Positions 46,702-57,198 of a stretch of 64,000 bases of DNA are shown in pieces. Made by a program: the position numbers and the translations under genes. Under the pieces are notes generated by a model, which searched no databases, had not been told where the DNA came from, and saw only the letters and a list, made by a program, of their open reading frames with translations. Source of the DNA: Azonexus sp. (GTDB taxonomy: Bacteria; Pseudomonadota; Gammaproteobacteria; Burkholderiales; Rhodocyclaceae); the NCBI RefSeq assembly GCF_023150235.1, contig NZ_JAKLLH010000007.1, positions 1-64,000 of the forward strand, in the 5' to 3' direction. Position 1 is the first letter of the stretch; each line of letters begins with the position of its first letter.

Positions 46702-47382
46702 TTATATCAGGCCGCGTTCGGCAAAGGAGAGTGGCGATTGCGTACCGGCGACGATGAAGTGGTCGAGGAGGCGGACATCGATCAGCGTCAAGGCTTGTTT
46801 CAGTGTGCGTGTCAGGATTTCGTCGGCCGCCGAGGGCTCGGCAAGACCCGAGGGGTGGTTGTGGGCGAGGATGACGGCGGCGGCGTTGTTGGCCAATGCG
46901 GATTTGAGGATTTCGCGAGGGTAGACCGAGGTTTGAGTCAGCGTGCCGGCGAACAACTCCTCACTGGCGAGCAGGCGGTTCTGTGCGTCCAGCCAGAGAG
47001 CCACGAATACTTCGCGCGGGCGGTGGGCAAGCTGCAGTCGCAGCCAGTCGCGCACTTTGTCCGGCGAGGAAAAATTGTCGCGTTTTGCCATTTCCTGGCT
47101 CAGTGCACGTCGGGAAAGTTCGAAGCTGGCCTTCAGCTGGGCCGCCTTTGCGCTGCCGATGCCGCGCGTGGCCGCGAGTTCACCGAGCGATGCCGCCGCC
47201 AGCGTGGCGAGACTGCCGTCGAAGCGCGCGAGAAGGTCGCGTGCCAGATCGACGGCGCTTTTGCCACGGATGCCGACACGAAGGTAGATTGCCAGCAGTT
47301 CGGCATCCGAGAGTGCGGCCGCGCCCTGTGCGAGCAGACGCTCGCGCGGGCGTTCGCCGCTTGGCCAGTCGCTGATTGCCAA
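46702..47382 (-). CDS. radC: RadC family protein (JAMM metalloprotease fold)
   Basis: A 226-residue protein with an N-terminal helix-hairpin-helix part ([15 protein letters not shown]) and a C-terminal JAB1/MPN domain with the metal motif [17 protein letters not shown]. Despite the name, a direct role in radiation repair is not established. Divergent from coaBC (57 bases between starts). Confidence 0.93.
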   Translation of the reverse strand: MAISDWPSGERPRERLLAQGAAALSDAELLAIYLRVGIRGKSAVDLARDLLARFDGSLATLAAASLGELAATRGIGSAKAAQLKASFELSRRALSQEMAKRDNFSSPDKVRDWLRLQLAHRPREVFVALWLDAQNRLLASEELFAGTLTQTSVYPREILKSALANNAAAVILAHNHPSGLAEPSAADEILTRTLKQALTLIDVRLLDHFIVAGTQSPLSFAERGLI

Positions 47383-47439
47383 GGGAGTTTCTCCTGCTTT
47401 CCATTAAAATTCGTCGCTTCGCATTCTAACGGTTCAAGC

Positions 47440-48639
47440 ATGGAATTGCATGATAAAAGCATTATTGTCGGCGTGACCGGCGGCATTGCCGCTTACAAGG
47501 CAGCCGAGTTGGTGCGACTGCTGCGCAAGGCGGGGGCGGTGGTGCGTGTGGCAATGACCGAGGCGGCGACGCATTTCGTGACGCCGACGACTTTCCAGGC
47601 GCTGTCCGGGCAAGCGGTTTTTGTCGACCAGTGGGATGCGCGCATGCCGAATGCCATGGCGCACATCGATCTTTCGCGGCAGGCCGACCTGATCGTCGTG
47701 GCGCCGGCGTCTGCCGATTTCATGGCGCGGCTTGCCCACGGAATGGCCGACGATCTGCTGGCGACGATGCTGCTTGCACGCGACTGTCCTCTCCTGCTGG
47801 CGCCGGCGATGAATCGCCAGATGTGGGAAAACCCGGCTACCCGGCGCAATGTGGCGCAATTGCGGGCTGACGGTATTGGTATTCTTGGCCCGGCGTGTGG
47901 TGAGCAAGCCTGTGGTGAGGTAGGGGCCGGCCGGATGCTGGAGGCGGAAGAGATTCTCGAGGAAATCGAAGCTTTCCTGACGCCGAAGCTGCTGGCGGGA
48001 AAGCGGGTGCTGCTGACGGCCGGGCCGACTTTCGAGGCGATCGATGCCGTGCGCGGTATCACCAATCTTTCTTCCGGGCGCATGGGCTATGCCCTGGCGC
48101 GCGCTGCTCGGCATGCCGGGGCGGAGGTGACGCTGGTTTCGGGGCCGGTGGCATTTTCGGCTCCGGCGGGTGTTGACCGTGTCGAAGTGCGCAGCGCCCT
48201 GGAAATGCACGCGGCGGTCATGGCGCGGGCGGCGGATGCGGATATTTTCATCGGGGTGGCTGCCGTTGCCGATTACCGTGTCGCCAAGGTGGCGGAGCAC
48301 AAGCTGAAGAAGGATCACGGGGGCGTACCGCCGATTCGCCTGCTCGAGAATCCCGATATCCTGGCCGAGGTCGCTGCCTTGCCGCGAGCGCCCTTCTGCG
48401 TCGGCTTTGCCGCCGAGAGCCGGAATCTGGAGGCGTATGCGCAGAACAAGCGGGTGAAGAAGAAAATCCCCCTGATCGCCGGTAACCTGATTCAGGACGG
48501 CTTTGGTGGCGACGCTAACTGCCTGATCCTGTTCGATGCTGCCGGAGCGCATCCCCTGCCGCCAGGCCCGAAAACCCGCCTGGCGCGGCAATTGCTCGAA
48601 CATGTAGCCCAACTGTGTGCTGCCCGTGACGCCAACTGA
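47440..48639 (+). CDS. coaBC: Bifunctional phosphopantothenoylcysteine synthetase/decarboxylase
   Basis: A 399-residue two-domain enzyme of CoA synthesis. The N-terminal CoaC flavoprotein has GVTGGIAAYKAAEL, His in NAMAHIDLS and PAMNRQMW; the C-terminal CoaB domain has TAGPTFEAIDAVRGITN, SSGRMGYALA and the AAVADYR loop. Start ATG 47440; the longer frame from 46738 is antisense to radC. TAAAAT at about 47405 may be its -10. Confidence 0.96.
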   Translation: MELHDKSIIVGVTGGIAAYKAAELVRLLRKAGAVVRVAMTEAATHFVTPTTFQALSGQAVFVDQWDARMPNAMAHIDLSRQADLIVVAPASADFMARLAHGMADDLLATMLLARDCPLLLAPAMNRQMWENPATRRNVAQLRADGIGILGPACGEQACGEVGAGRMLEAEEILEEIEAFLTPKLLAGKRVLLTAGPTFEAIDAVRGITNLSSGRMGYALARAARHAGAEVTLVSGPVAFSAPAGVDRVEVRSALEMHAAVMARAADADIFIGVAAVADYRVAKVAEHKLKKDHGGVPPIRLLENPDILAEVAALPRAPFCVGFAAESRNLEAYAQNKRVKKKIPLIAGNLIQDGFGGDANCLILFDAAGAHPLPPGPKTRLARQLLEHVAQLCAARDAN

Positions 48640-48887
48640 GCATCTCATTTCGGGCGCGGATTGTGCGGATGAACCCCATGAATCCAGTGCGGATGCAGAT
48701 TCTGCCGAAAACGCAGATTTGCCAGCCAATGACTGGCCCCGGCCTTCCTGAAGTGCTTGCCGGGTGAGCGCCCGCGCGTGCCCGAAATGCCGAAAAAACC
48801 ACACTGTATGCGACTGGTCTGCACCCTCTGCGTTAAAACTGCTTTTCCCGAATTCAATGGCCGTGACTGCGGCGAAAGGAAAGAAAC
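48640..48887 (+). other. Gap between coaBC and dut
   Basis: 248 bases. No gene supported; short open frames here are shadows. Contains three near copies of GTGCGGATG (about 48658-48700) and probably the dut promoter (TTAAAAC near 48834), with GAAAGGAAAGAAAC as the dut ribosome-binding region. Confidence 0.4.
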
Positions 48888-49337
48888 ATGCACCGTATCG
48901 ATGTCAAAATTCTCGACCCCCGTCTGCACGACGATCCGCCGCGTTATGCGACGCCCGGCTCCGCTGGCCTGGATCTGCGCGCTTGTCTGGATGCCGAACT
49001 GAAACTGGCGCCCGGAGAAACCGTGCTGGTACCTACCGGGCTGGCCATTCATCTCGCCGACCCCGGTCTGGCGGCCATGATTCTGCCGCGTTCCGGCCTG
49101 GGACATAAGCACGGTATCGTGCTCGGCAATCTGGTCGGTTTGATCGATAGCGACTACCAGGGCGAGGTGATGGTTTCGCTCTGGAATCGCGGGCAGACGG
49201 AATTTGTGCTCAAACCCCTGGAGAGGATAGCCCAGCTGGTCGTCGTGCCGGTCTTGCAACTGGCCTTCAACGTTGTCGAGACATTTGCCGGTTCCGAGCG
49301 GGGCGAGGGTGGTTTCGGCAGTACCGGCAAGTACTGA
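48888..49337 (+). CDS. dut: dUTP pyrophosphatase
   Basis: A 149-residue trimeric dUTPase (dUTP to dUMP). Motifs: [40 protein letters not shown] and the C-terminal P-loop-like GEGGFGSTG. Its stop codon is the first TGA of repeat copy 2. Confidence 0.97.
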   Translation: MHRIDVKILDPRLHDDPPRYATPGSAGLDLRACLDAELKLAPGETVLVPTGLAIHLADPGLAAMILPRSGLGHKHGIVLGNLVGLIDSDYQGEVMVSLWNRGQTEFVLKPLERIAQLVVVPVLQLAFNVVETFAGSERGEGGFGSTGKY

Positions 49338-49503
49338 GAGCCTGTGAAATAGATGTTCACACCCGCTCCCCGCGCCCAGGCGAGCCCGCTCGGCCTTGCA
49401 AAGCGCCGCCATGGTCCGAGCCATGGCGGCGCTTTGCACCTTGATCGTGCATGCCTGGACCCCTTGCTCGGGCACACCCGAATAATTCTCGGGCTCTGAG
49501 CTT
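49334..49503. repeat. Dispersed intergenic repeat of about 165 bp, copy 2
   Basis: Same ordered blocks as copy 1 at 31396, starting with CTGAGAGCCTGTGAAATAG at the dut stop. The central hairpin is perfect here: arms 49398-49414 and 49421-49437 (17 bp) with loop TCCGAG. The loop is conserved in copy 1 while the arm sequence differs but still pairs. The outer ends (TGAGAGCC, GGCTCTGA) are themselves nearly complementary. It lies between convergent dut and the flavoprotein gene. Confidence 0.93.
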
Positions 49504-50780
49504 CAGGTCAGCATATCGGCCCAGATGTTGCTGGCCCAGCCCAATGCCACCCGGGCTTCGTGCTCGCTGCGCGCCGTCGAGACGCCGCCGGCTCCCTTGA
49601 CTGGCTGCACGTTGCGGCTGGCGGCATCGTACTGGTGCACCGAGGCAACGTGGATGGCACTGCCGGCATCGACGAAGCTGTAGCAGGTATTCATCAGCAC
49701 CGGCTCCGGGTTGGGCGCCTCGCCGGCAAGGAGGCGGATGATTGCCGCCGCGGCAAGCTTGCCATGCTGGTTGGCCATGTGACCGGACTTGGGCATGGCG
49801 GGGGCCGGGAACAGGGCATCGCCGAGGACGTGTATCCCCGGCGTCGTCGACTCCAGCGTCAGCCAGTCATTAACCTCGACCCAGCGGCGGTTGATCAGAC
49901 CGAGCCCGCTCTCCGCCGCAATCCGGCCGGCGCGCTGCGGCGGCACGATGTTGAGCACGTCGGCCTTGAAACGGTCGAATTCGAGGATGGCGGTCTTGCT
50001 GGCGACATCGACATCCCTGACTTCGCTCAGGGGGCGATATTCGATGATCTTCCCGTATAGATCGTTCCATGCCTGCTTGAACAGGCCTTTCTTCGACTGG
50101 ATGTCCTCGTTGGCGTCGAGAATGACGACCTTCGACCTCGGCTTGTGTTTCCTGAAATAGTCGGCGACCAGGCAGGCGCGTTCGTAGGGGCCGGGTGGGC
50201 AGCGGTAGGGGGCGCGGGGAATGGAAAGAGCATAGACGCCACCATCGGGCATTTGCTCCAGTTGTCTGCGCAGGGCCTGCGTCTGCGGGCCAGCCTTCCA
50301 GGCGTGCAGGATCTGCTCGCGGGCCGATGGCGAGCGCAGGGCTGGAATATCGTCCCAGATGAAATCGATCCCCGGGGAAAGCACCAGGCGGTCGTAGCGG
50401 ATCGTTCCCCCGGTCTGCAGGGAAATACTGCGTTTTTCGCTGTTGACCGTGATGACCTCGTCCTGAATGACGCGCACGCCCCATTTGTCCTGCAACTGCC
50501 GGTAGGAAAGCGTGATGTCGTCCATGTGCTTGCTGCCGCCGATCACCAGATTGGAGAGCGGGCAGGAAACGAAGTTTGCCTGGCGTTCGACCAGTGTGAC
50601 CTGAACCGTCCCCGCGCTCCACAGGCGCAGATATTTGGCGACCGTGGCGCCGCCGTAGCCGCCGCCGACCACGACCACATGCCCCCCCGACCTGCCGTTG
50701 CCGGCACAGCCATTGATCCCGGCCAGCATGCCGGCGGCGATGCCGGTCTTGAGGAATTCCCGTCGTTTCATTCCGCTCAT
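49503..50780 (-). CDS. Flavocytochrome c sulfide dehydrogenase-like flavoprotein (FccB/SoxF type)
   Basis: A 425-residue FAD protein. N-terminal twin-arginine-type signal (KRREFLKTG) with a possible lipobox NGC; FAD motif VVVVGGGYGGATVAKYL; redox-type Cys in FVSCPLSN and a second Cys in MNTCYSFVD; C-terminal FAD site HVLGDALFP. This is the FccB/SoxF family, which oxidises sulfide or related sulfur species in the periplasm. Start ATG 50780 overlaps the cytochrome stop (ATGA). Confidence 0.87.
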   Translation of the reverse strand: MSGMKRREFLKTGIAAGMLAGINGCAGNGRSGGHVVVVGGGYGGATVAKYLRLWSAGTVQVTLVERQANFVSCPLSNLVIGGSKHMDDITLSYRQLQDKWGVRVIQDEVITVNSEKRSISLQTGGTIRYDRLVLSPGIDFIWDDIPALRSPSAREQILHAWKAGPQTQALRRQLEQMPDGGVYALSIPRAPYRCPPGPYERACLVADYFRKHKPRSKVVILDANEDIQSKKGLFKQAWNDLYGKIIEYRPLSEVRDVDVASKTAILEFDRFKADVLNIVPPQRAGRIAAESGLGLINRRWVEVNDWLTLESTTPGIHVLGDALFPAPAMPKSGHMANQHGKLAAAAIIRLLAGEAPNPEPVLMNTCYSFVDAGSAIHVASVHQYDAASRNVQPVKGAGGVSTARSEHEARVALGWASNIWADMLT

Positions 50781-51133
50781 TGCTTGCTCCCCGTGTCCTG
50801 CCGCTGGGCCGCGAAATAGGCGGCAATCAAAGCCAGCTGTGCGTCGCTGTAACCCCTGGCGATCTGGTGCATGATCGATGCCGGTCGTTCGCCATTGCGG
50901 AAATCGGCCAGTTTGCGCAGGGTGACCGCTTCGGGAACGCCGGCCAGTGGCGCCAGTCCGGAGCCTGGAACTTCCTGGGTCTGGCCGTTGGTGCCGTGGC
51001 AATTGGCGCACGTGGCGGCGAGATTACGGCCAAGATCGCGGTCGACCGTGTTTTCCGGGCGGGAAAGCTCGGCTGTCGCGCTGCTGGCCCAGGCCAGCAG
51101 GCAGAGAGCGGCAAGAGGGAAGGGGAGTTTCAT
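50777..51133 (-). CDS. Monoheme c-type cytochrome, partner of the flavoprotein
   Basis: A 118-residue periplasmic cytochrome: signal peptide (LAALCLLAWASSATA), one heme site CANCH and a Met candidate in ASIMHQIARGYSD. It overlaps the flavoprotein gene by four bases, as FccA with FccB. Start ATG 51133 (MKLPFPL); the longer frame adds non-signal sequence. Confidence 0.85.
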   Translation of the reverse strand: MKLPFPLAALCLLAWASSATAELSRPENTVDRDLGRNLAATCANCHGTNGQTQEVPGSGLAPLAGVPEAVTLRKLADFRNGERPASIMHQIARGYSDAQLALIAAYFAAQRQDTGSKQ

Positions 51134-51326
51134 CGGGGCGGAGGTCTTTTCGTGGGTGAAGAAATGCCGGACCAAGGCCCGGCCGGCGGTATTTCGCCGC
51201 CAAGGGGCGCAGCTTAGCGAGCCTTGACAAAAAAATCACCCCTTGTGCCCGAGGCTGGCCGTTCATCCTGGAAAAAGCCGTTTTTTAACGGGAGCGGGCG
51301 GGGGAAAGAAAAGACGCAAGCCGGGC

Positions 51327-52991
51327 TCAGGTCGCCGCCAGCCGGAAATGCCCGACCGCCAGCCGCAATTCATCCGCCAGACCCTGCAAGTGGTCGGCGG
51401 CGCTGGAAATCTGGCGTACGGCGCTGCCGTTTTCTTCGGCCATCTGCACAATGTCCTCGATGCGCCGTGAAATCTCGCCGCTGGCGATGCTCTGCTCGCG
51501 CAGGGCGCTCGAGATATCGTCTACGGCGAGCAGGACACGGCCGGCCCCGTCCTCGATCCCGGCCATCGATGCTCCGGTCTGTGTCGCCGTTTCCACCCCG
51601 CTCCGTACCTGGGCGGTGCCATTCTGCATCTGTGCCACGGCCTCGGCGGTGCCGCGCTGAATGGCGCCGATCATGGCGCCGATTTCCTGGGTCGAGACGG
51701 TCGTTTTTTCCGCGAGTTTGCGCACCTCGTCGGCGACGACGGCGAAGCCACGCCCTTGTTCACCGGCCCTTGCCGCCTCGATGGCGGCATTGAGTGCCAG
51801 CAGGTTGGTCTGGTCGGCAATTTCCTTGATCGTATTGGCGATGCCGGAAATTTGTTGCGAATGCTCACCCAGGCCGTGAACGACGCGGGCGGAACCATCG
51901 ACCGACTGCGCGATGCGATGAATCTCCTCAATGGTTTTCTGCACCAGTTGTCCGCTGCTGGCCGAAGAGTGGCGAGCTTGGTCGGCCAGCTCGCGCGACC
52001 TCTGGGCGCTATCCGCCACCTGTCCGATACTGCTGCTCATTTCCTCCATCGATGCGGCCATGGCGGTCGAAGCATTACTCTGACCGGTGCTGCTGGCGGC
52101 GACCTGCCCGGAGCTGGCCGCCAGGTTTTCCGCCGCTCCGGCCAGGCGCCGGGAACTTTCCTGGATTTGCCCGATGACCTTGACCAAAGCCAGGCGCATT
52201 CCCTGCATTGCCGCCAGCAGGCTTTGTTCGTCGCCGGAGCGTAGCTGGATCGGTGTGGCAAGATCGCCTTCGGCAATGCGGCGGACAACGGTCGCGGCAT
52301 AGGCCGGTTCGCCGCCGAGAAGACGCATCAGATCCTTGCGGATCAGTACTGCCAGCAAGGCGATTGCCAGTGCGGCAACCAGGGCGGTGGCGGCGAAAGC
52401 GGCGGCAATTTCGCGGCCGATGCGCCGGCTTTCTTCGCTCGCGCCAGCGATACGACGGGCAAACTCGGCTTCCACCGCATTCACCAATTGTTCCATGGCG
52501 GCGACGGTGGCCCGATCCATGCCGCGCACCCGCTTGTCGACCTGCTTTCCCGCATGCGGATCATCGTGCCTGAAGTCAGCCAGTGCTTCGCGGTAGCGCC
52601 GCGTGAGTTCGCCGTGCTCGACAATCAGTTGCTCGAGCACCGCCGTCGGCATCTGCCTTTCGCGCATCAGTTCGCCGGCGGTTCGCAGCAAATTCTGGGT
52701 CTTTATCGCCTGCGCGTTGAAACCGCTCTGGTGCTTGGCAAACATTTCTGTCTCGTTGCCGCGAATCAGGATGTTTTTCCATTCCTGAACCTGAATCAGG
52801 AAACTGCCCTGCGCTCCCTTGATGGTCAGCATGATGCCGCTATCGCGCTCGGCGCCGTGCAATGCCATCTGATCCTGCTCGCTCAGGCGGTTCAGCGACC
52901 AGCTTCCGAGCAGTCCAACCGCAATCACCGCCAGCAGCGACAACAGACCGAGCAGAAACAGCTTGCCCGAGGTGCTCATGTTTTTCGCCAT
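51327..52991 (-). CDS. Methyl-accepting chemotaxis protein with a four-helix sensor
   Basis: A 554-residue chemoreceptor: span (about 9-30), periplasmic helical sensor (31-185), span (about 190-210), HAMP (to about 265) and signalling domain with the hairpin tip [20 protein letters not shown] (about 375-395) and flanking methylation helices. It lacks the C-terminal CheR-tether pentapeptide. Start ATG 52991 (MAKNMS), preceded by GGGAGAG. Confidence 0.93.
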   Translation of the reverse strand: MAKNMSTSGKLFLLGLLSLLAVIAVGLLGSWSLNRLSEQDQMALHGAERDSGIMLTIKGAQGSFLIQVQEWKNILIRGNETEMFAKHQSGFNAQAIKTQNLLRTAGELMRERQMPTAVLEQLIVEHGELTRRYREALADFRHDDPHAGKQVDKRVRGMDRATVAAMEQLVNAVEAEFARRIAGASEESRRIGREIAAAFAATALVAALAIALLAVLIRKDLMRLLGGEPAYAATVVRRIAEGDLATPIQLRSGDEQSLLAAMQGMRLALVKVIGQIQESSRRLAGAAENLAASSGQVAASSTGQSNASTAMAASMEEMSSSIGQVADSAQRSRELADQARHSSASSGQLVQKTIEEIHRIAQSVDGSARVVHGLGEHSQQISGIANTIKEIADQTNLLALNAAIEAARAGEQGRGFAVVADEVRKLAEKTTVSTQEIGAMIGAIQRGTAEAVAQMQNGTAQVRSGVETATQTGASMAGIEDGAGRVLLAVDDISSALREQSIASGEISRRIEDIVQMAEENGSAVRQISSAADHLQGLADELRLAVGHFRLAAT

Positions 52992-53125
52992 CAATCTACT
53001 CTCCCGTAAAAAAACCAAGAACAAACGGGGAGTTTAGTGGGACAAAGATTACAGAGTGATGACTGGAGTCTTACTGGGCTTGATGTAACTTTTTGATTTT
53101 GTGTTGTTTATGGTATTTCTGCGTA

Positions 53126-53857
53126 TCAGCTCCGGCCGAGCAGATCGCGGAGGTCGACCAGTGGCGAGGCGGCGAAATCTTGGCCTAGAAGGTAGTCGAC
53201 CGTGGCACAGCCGGCGAGGGCGGGGTCGGCAAGGTGGCCGCGGGTTTTGAGGTCGACGAAGCGCGCACGCAAGGGAAAAAGCTCGTCGCTGCAGGCGCGG
53301 ATTTCGTCCTGCATGCCGGTGTCGACCACGCCCGGTGCCAGGCTGGCAATACGCAGGCCTGCAAGGCGCTCCAGGGCAACTGCTTCGGCGTGGCGGTCAA
53401 GTGCGGCCTTGCCGGCACAGTAGAGGTTCCAGCCGGGGTAGGCATTGCGTCCGGCTCCGCTGGAAATGTGCAATATCCGACGATCGGGACAGTGAGTGCT
53501 GGCTGCGACAAAAGCGTCGGTCAGCAGCAGTGGTGCGGCGATATTCAGCGCCAGCGCCCGCACGGTGTCGTCCATGGCATGCGATCCGGCCGGCCCGATG
53601 GGCTGGACCGTGCCGGCATTGTTGATCAGCAGGGCTTGCCCGGAGTCGGCGAGAAACTCGTGCAGGCCAGCGCCGGCCAGCCAGTCGGTCAGCGCCTTGG
53701 TGTCGCCAAGGTCGAGACTGACTTGGTGCAGCTCGCCCGGCAGATCGAGCGACTGGCGGGAAAGACCGAGCACGGCATAGCCGCGCTCAAGGAGGAGCCT
53801 GGTCATGGCGGCACCCAGGCCACGGCTGTGTCCGGTGACGATAGCTTGTCGTTTCAT
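53126..53857 (-). CDS. Short-chain dehydrogenase/reductase
   Basis: A 243-residue classical SDR: NADP-binding TGHSRGLGAA, NNAGTVQP, Ser in ISSGAG and the catalytic YCAGK (Tyr/Lys). It resembles the benzil reductase/YciK-like group by its SRGLG start, but the substrate cannot be assigned. Confidence 0.88.
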   Translation of the reverse strand: MKRQAIVTGHSRGLGAAMTRLLLERGYAVLGLSRQSLDLPGELHQVSLDLGDTKALTDWLAGAGLHEFLADSGQALLINNAGTVQPIGPAGSHAMDDTVRALALNIAAPLLLTDAFVAASTHCPDRRILHISSGAGRNAYPGWNLYCAGKAALDRHAEAVALERLAGLRIASLAPGVVDTGMQDEIRACSDELFPLRARFVDLKTRGHLADPALAGCATVDYLLGQDFAASPLVDLRDLLGRS

Positions 53858-53877
53858 CGTAAGACTAACTCCGGTTT

Positions 53878-54005
53878 GAAACCCCGGCCTTCAGGGCGGT
53901 GGGAGCCGACCCCGGCCTGAAAGCCGAGGTTTCAGGCGACCGTTTTGGGAGGGGATGCAAACCCCTTCCAAAACATGTTTGACCGACAGGCATGAATGCC
54001 TGTCG
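53878..54005. repeat. Three consecutive inverted repeats (palindromic island)
   Basis: Hairpin 1: arms 53878-53895 and 53916-53933 pair at 16 of 18 (GAAACCCCGGCCTTCAGG type). Hairpin 2: GTTTTGGGAGGGG (53942-53954) with CCCCTTCCAAAAC (53962-53974), 12 of 13. Hairpin 3: CGACAGGCAT-GA-ATGCCTGTCG (53984-54005), perfect. Hairpin 1 resembles the CCCCGGCCTTCAGGGCGG ends of IS200/IS605-type elements; no transposase is nearby, so it may be a remnant or a solo end. It lies between the SDR gene and the MCP-like gene. Confidence 0.75.
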
Positions 54006-54042
54006 CTAATTTCTTGCTGAGGCTTGGCCCGGAAAACCCGAT

Positions 54043-55266
54043 TCAAAAAAGTTCGACATCGTCCTCGACGCCCTTGGCCGGCTTGGCGGCATGGGTACGC
54101 AGGGCGTCGGTCTTGATGTGCGATTCGACCAAGAGTTGCACCAGCTGCGCGCTGCGAGCGCGGTAACGAGCTACCGGGTCGTCGTTGCTCCGTTCGCGGT
54201 GCAGACTGAGGAAGGCGTGCATGTATTGGCCGACATTGTTGGTGCGCTGGCTGATGCGTTCGATCATTTGCGCGACGATGTCCTCGAACTGCATCGCCAT
54301 CACGCCTTCCTGGGTCATCCGTTGCATCTGTTCGCTGACTTCGGTGATATGGCGCGAGTGTTCGCGGGCCTTGTCGGTCAGCTCGAACAATTCGTGCCCG
54401 AGTTCATCGAGCGTGCCGCGTGATTTCTCCGCCACGCTCATGTCAACATTGGTGGCTTCCTCGACCTGGCGGCCGATCTTTTCCAGCAGATTGAGGATGC
54501 TGTCGAGTTCCTTGCGGATTGCGACGTTGAATTCACCCGTGCGTGCTGCCAGGCTGCGCACTTCGTCGGCGACGATGGCGAAGCCGCGCCCGGCTTCTCC
54601 AGCACGTGCTGCTTCGATTGCGGCATTCAGCGCCAGCAGGTCGGTCTGCTTGGTGATTGCGGCGATGTCGTTGAGCGAGGTGTTGATGCCACCGACCTGG
54701 GCCTTCATCTGCTCGAAGCTGCCGGCGATTTCCTGGCTGCTGCTGCGCAGGGTATCCATTTTTTGCGAAAACTCGGCAATCAGCAGGTTGGTTTCGTCAA
54801 AGAAACGCTGCAAACCGGCGCGTTCCTGATTGCTGTTTTCCGAGCCGGTCATTTCCAGCATTTCCGAGATCAGGGAACGCAGCACCTGGCGCTGGTCGGT
54901 CGACTGCGATTCCAGGCCGGTCAGGCTGCCGTAGAGCTTGGCAACCGAGTCGCGGATCAGTTGCCGGGCCTCGCCCATCTCCTTTTCCAGTGAGACGAAC
55001 TGGGTTTCGGCATGTGCCATGGCCTGGTCGGAGAGAACCTGGTATTCGGAAACAACGTCGTTCAATTCCTTGAGCTTGGCCAGTTGCCGTTCGCGCCAGC
55101 GACGCCGTTCGCCAACCGAAACCACGGCGGCGACGCTCAGGGCGCCGGCAACGGCGAGGAAGAGATAGGCCGGCGGCTGCCCGCCGAGCAGGGACCAGCC
55201 CCCCAGGCCAAAACTGCTGGCGATGGTGGCGCCGATCAGCAGGTCGTCGATTCTTTGCATTGTCAT
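54043..55266 (-). CDS. MCP-like protein with a membrane anchor and signalling domain
   Basis: A 407-residue protein: two N-terminal hydrophobic stretches (about 8-50) with almost no periplasmic loop, a coiled-coil, then an MCP signalling tip [21 protein letters not shown] (about 225-250). The end ([20 protein letters not shown] region, [10 protein letters not shown]) is helical. It has no sensor domain, so it may read membrane or cytoplasmic cues. Start 55266 or 55260 (MTMQRIDD or MQRIDD). Confidence 0.85.
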   Translation of the reverse strand: MTMQRIDDLLIGATIASSFGLGGWSLLGGQPPAYLFLAVAGALSVAAVVSVGERRRWRERQLAKLKELNDVVSEYQVLSDQAMAHAETQFVSLEKEMGEARQLIRDSVAKLYGSLTGLESQSTDQRQVLRSLISEMLEMTGSENSNQERAGLQRFFDETNLLIAEFSQKMDTLRSSSQEIAGSFEQMKAQVGGINTSLNDIAAITKQTDLLALNAAIEAARAGEAGRGFAIVADEVRSLAARTGEFNVAIRKELDSILNLLEKIGRQVEEATNVDMSVAEKSRGTLDELGHELFELTDKAREHSRHITEVSEQMQRMTQEGVMAMQFEDIVAQMIERISQRTNNVGQYMHAFLSLHRERSNDDPVARYRARSAQLVQLLVESHIKTDALRTHAAKPAKGVEDDVELF

Positions 55267-55346
55267 GACCGCAGAAGTAGTGTTATCGCCGCATTGTACG
55301 GGGTGAGCATCGTGCTGCGGGATAAAAATGCCGAATATGACAAAGC

Positions 55347-57122
55347 TCAGATTCCGGCCGGCAAGCGGCAAAAGCGGATTTCCTGCGGATAGGGAAAAAA
55401 GTCCTCGACGTGTCCCTGCCGGATTTTTTCTTGTGCATCCTGCCAGAAAGCCGGCTTGAGCAGGTCCTTGTGATGCTGCATGAACAGCTTCCTGACCAGC
55501 GGCGAACCGAGCAGGAAAGTCGCGAATTCCTCGGGAAAGACGTCGTTGCGGGCGACCGGGTACCACACCTCGCCCGACATTTCGGTCTCGAAATCGGGGG
55601 CCGGTGGGATTTTGCGGAAGTTGATGTCGGTCATGTATTCGATTTCGTCGTAGTCGTAGAACACGACACGGCCATAGCGGGTGATCCCGAAGTTCTTCCA
55701 CAGCATGTCGCCCGGGAAGATGTTGGCCTGCGCCAGCTCGCGGATGGCGTTGCCGTATTCCTTGATCGCGTGCTCCAGCCCGTCCTGATTGCCGCTCTTG
55801 TCCATCCGGTCGATATGGATGTTGAGCGGCTCCATCCGACGCTCGATGTAGAGGTGCTTGATGATCAGTTGTTCGCCGTCGATCTCGAATTTGGAGGGGG
55901 CCAGCCGCTGCAATTCGTCGAGCACTTCGGCGTCGAAGCGGTCGAGCGGGAACAGGACATTCGAAAATTCCAGGGTGTCGGCCAGCCGGCCGACCCGGTC
56001 CACCTGTTTGACCAGCATGAACTTGCGCTTGACCGTGGCCTGATCCATCTCTTTGGATGTGCCGAAGACATCCTTGATGATCTTGAACACGTAGGGATAG
56101 GAGGGCAGCGTGAATACCAGCATGACCAGGCCGCGAATCCCCGGGGCCATGATGAACTGGTCTTCCGAATGGTGCTGGTGGTAGATAAAGTCGCGGAAAA
56201 ACATGGTCTTTCCCTGCTTGCCCAGGCCGAGCATGATGTACAGCTCGGAGCGCGGCTTGTTGGGCAGGATCGAGCGCAGGAACTGGACGTAGCCCGAGGG
56301 CACTTCCATGTCGACCATGAAATAGGCCCGCGACAGCGAGAAGAGCAGGCCGATCCGCCAGGCGTCGAGCAGGATGGTGTCGAGAAAGAGTTGGCCCTTG
56401 CCGTCGTGCAGGACCGGAATCGCAAACGGATACTCGGCGGCGCCGTTGATCGCCTTGCCGATCACGTAGGCGGCCTTGTTGCGGTAGAAGGCCGAGCCGA
56501 GCACCTGGATCTGGAAATTGACTTCGCGGCGCGGCATTTCGCCTAGGTGGCGGAGGATGGCTCGGTAAACATTGTCGACATCGCGGCCGAGGTCGGCGAA
56601 GGGGCGTTGCCAGCCGAAGTCGAGCAGGATCTGGCGCATCGCGCCGCGCAGGCCGTCGTGTTCGTGCGCGTAATAGCTGCGGTAGGTTGGATCGCCCTCG
56701 GCTTCGAGATTCTCGGTCGAGATGGTCGGGCGGACGAAGATGAAGTCGTTGTGAAAATAGGTGCGGTGCAGGATCTTGGTGGTCACCGAGTTGAAAAAGG
56801 TTTCGGCCAGTTCCGGCTGCTTGTGGTTGAGCAGCAGGCCGATGTAGAGCAGCTTGACCTGCTGCCAGGTCGCATCCTCGATTTTTTCGACGGTGAATTC
56901 ACTGTGCAGGCGTTCGACGCACTCATCGACCCGGTCGTCGTAGAAACGGATGCGCTCGCGTACCGCCTTCTGGCCGCCTTGCCAGTCGGCCTGCTCGAAG
57001 CGCTTGCGGGCCTCGCGGCTGCTTTCGCGAAACAGCGTGTAATGCTTGTTGAAGCCCTGGATCAGCGTCAGCGCGATCTGGTGTGCGTTGTTGCTGCCGT
57101 AAAGACCAACCGAAATTTTCAT
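55347..57122 (-). CDS. aceK: Isocitrate dehydrogenase kinase/phosphatase
   Basis: A 591-residue AceK. The family sequence is continuous from [17 protein letters not shown] to the C-terminus; the kinase-like domain shows a P-loop-like [12 protein letters not shown], the Lys in FKIIKD and the catalytic-type [19 protein letters not shown]. It controls flux between the TCA cycle and the glyoxylate shunt in enterics by modifying dimeric ICD. Here it stands divergent from a monomeric ICD gene, 210 bases apart. Start ATG 57122 behind GGGGGG. Confidence 0.95.
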   Translation of the reverse strand: MKISVGLYGSNNAHQIALTLIQGFNKHYTLFRESSREARKRFEQADWQGGQKAVRERIRFYDDRVDECVERLHSEFTVEKIEDATWQQVKLLYIGLLLNHKQPELAETFFNSVTTKILHRTYFHNDFIFVRPTISTENLEAEGDPTYRSYYAHEHDGLRGAMRQILLDFGWQRPFADLGRDVDNVYRAILRHLGEMPRREVNFQIQVLGSAFYRNKAAYVIGKAINGAAEYPFAIPVLHDGKGQLFLDTILLDAWRIGLLFSLSRAYFMVDMEVPSGYVQFLRSILPNKPRSELYIMLGLGKQGKTMFFRDFIYHQHHSEDQFIMAPGIRGLVMLVFTLPSYPYVFKIIKDVFGTSKEMDQATVKRKFMLVKQVDRVGRLADTLEFSNVLFPLDRFDAEVLDELQRLAPSKFEIDGEQLIIKHLYIERRMEPLNIHIDRMDKSGNQDGLEHAIKEYGNAIRELAQANIFPGDMLWKNFGITRYGRVVFYDYDEIEYMTDINFRKIPPAPDFETEMSGEVWYPVARNDVFPEEFATFLLGSPLVRKLFMQHHKDLLKPAFWQDAQEKIRQGHVEDFFPYPQEIRFCRLPAGI

Positions 57123-57160
57123 GCATCCCCCCGTGGCAGCGATAAATCTTAGCATCGGCC

Positions 57161-57198
57161 TTTCACGGTCGACGCTGGAAAAGGGCAAAAAAGGCCGC
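57161..57198 (+). repeat. GTCGAC-type short dispersed element, copy F (aceK-icd divergent region)
   Basis: TTTCACGGTCGACGCTGGAAAAGGG then CAAAAAAGGCC (stated in parts: core 57161-57175, A-rich flank 57179-57196). Close to copies A and C. Confidence 0.58.

Noticed and set aside
47434..48804. 456-codon frame antisense to coaBC
   Set aside because: Shadow of coaBC; no start signal and no domain.
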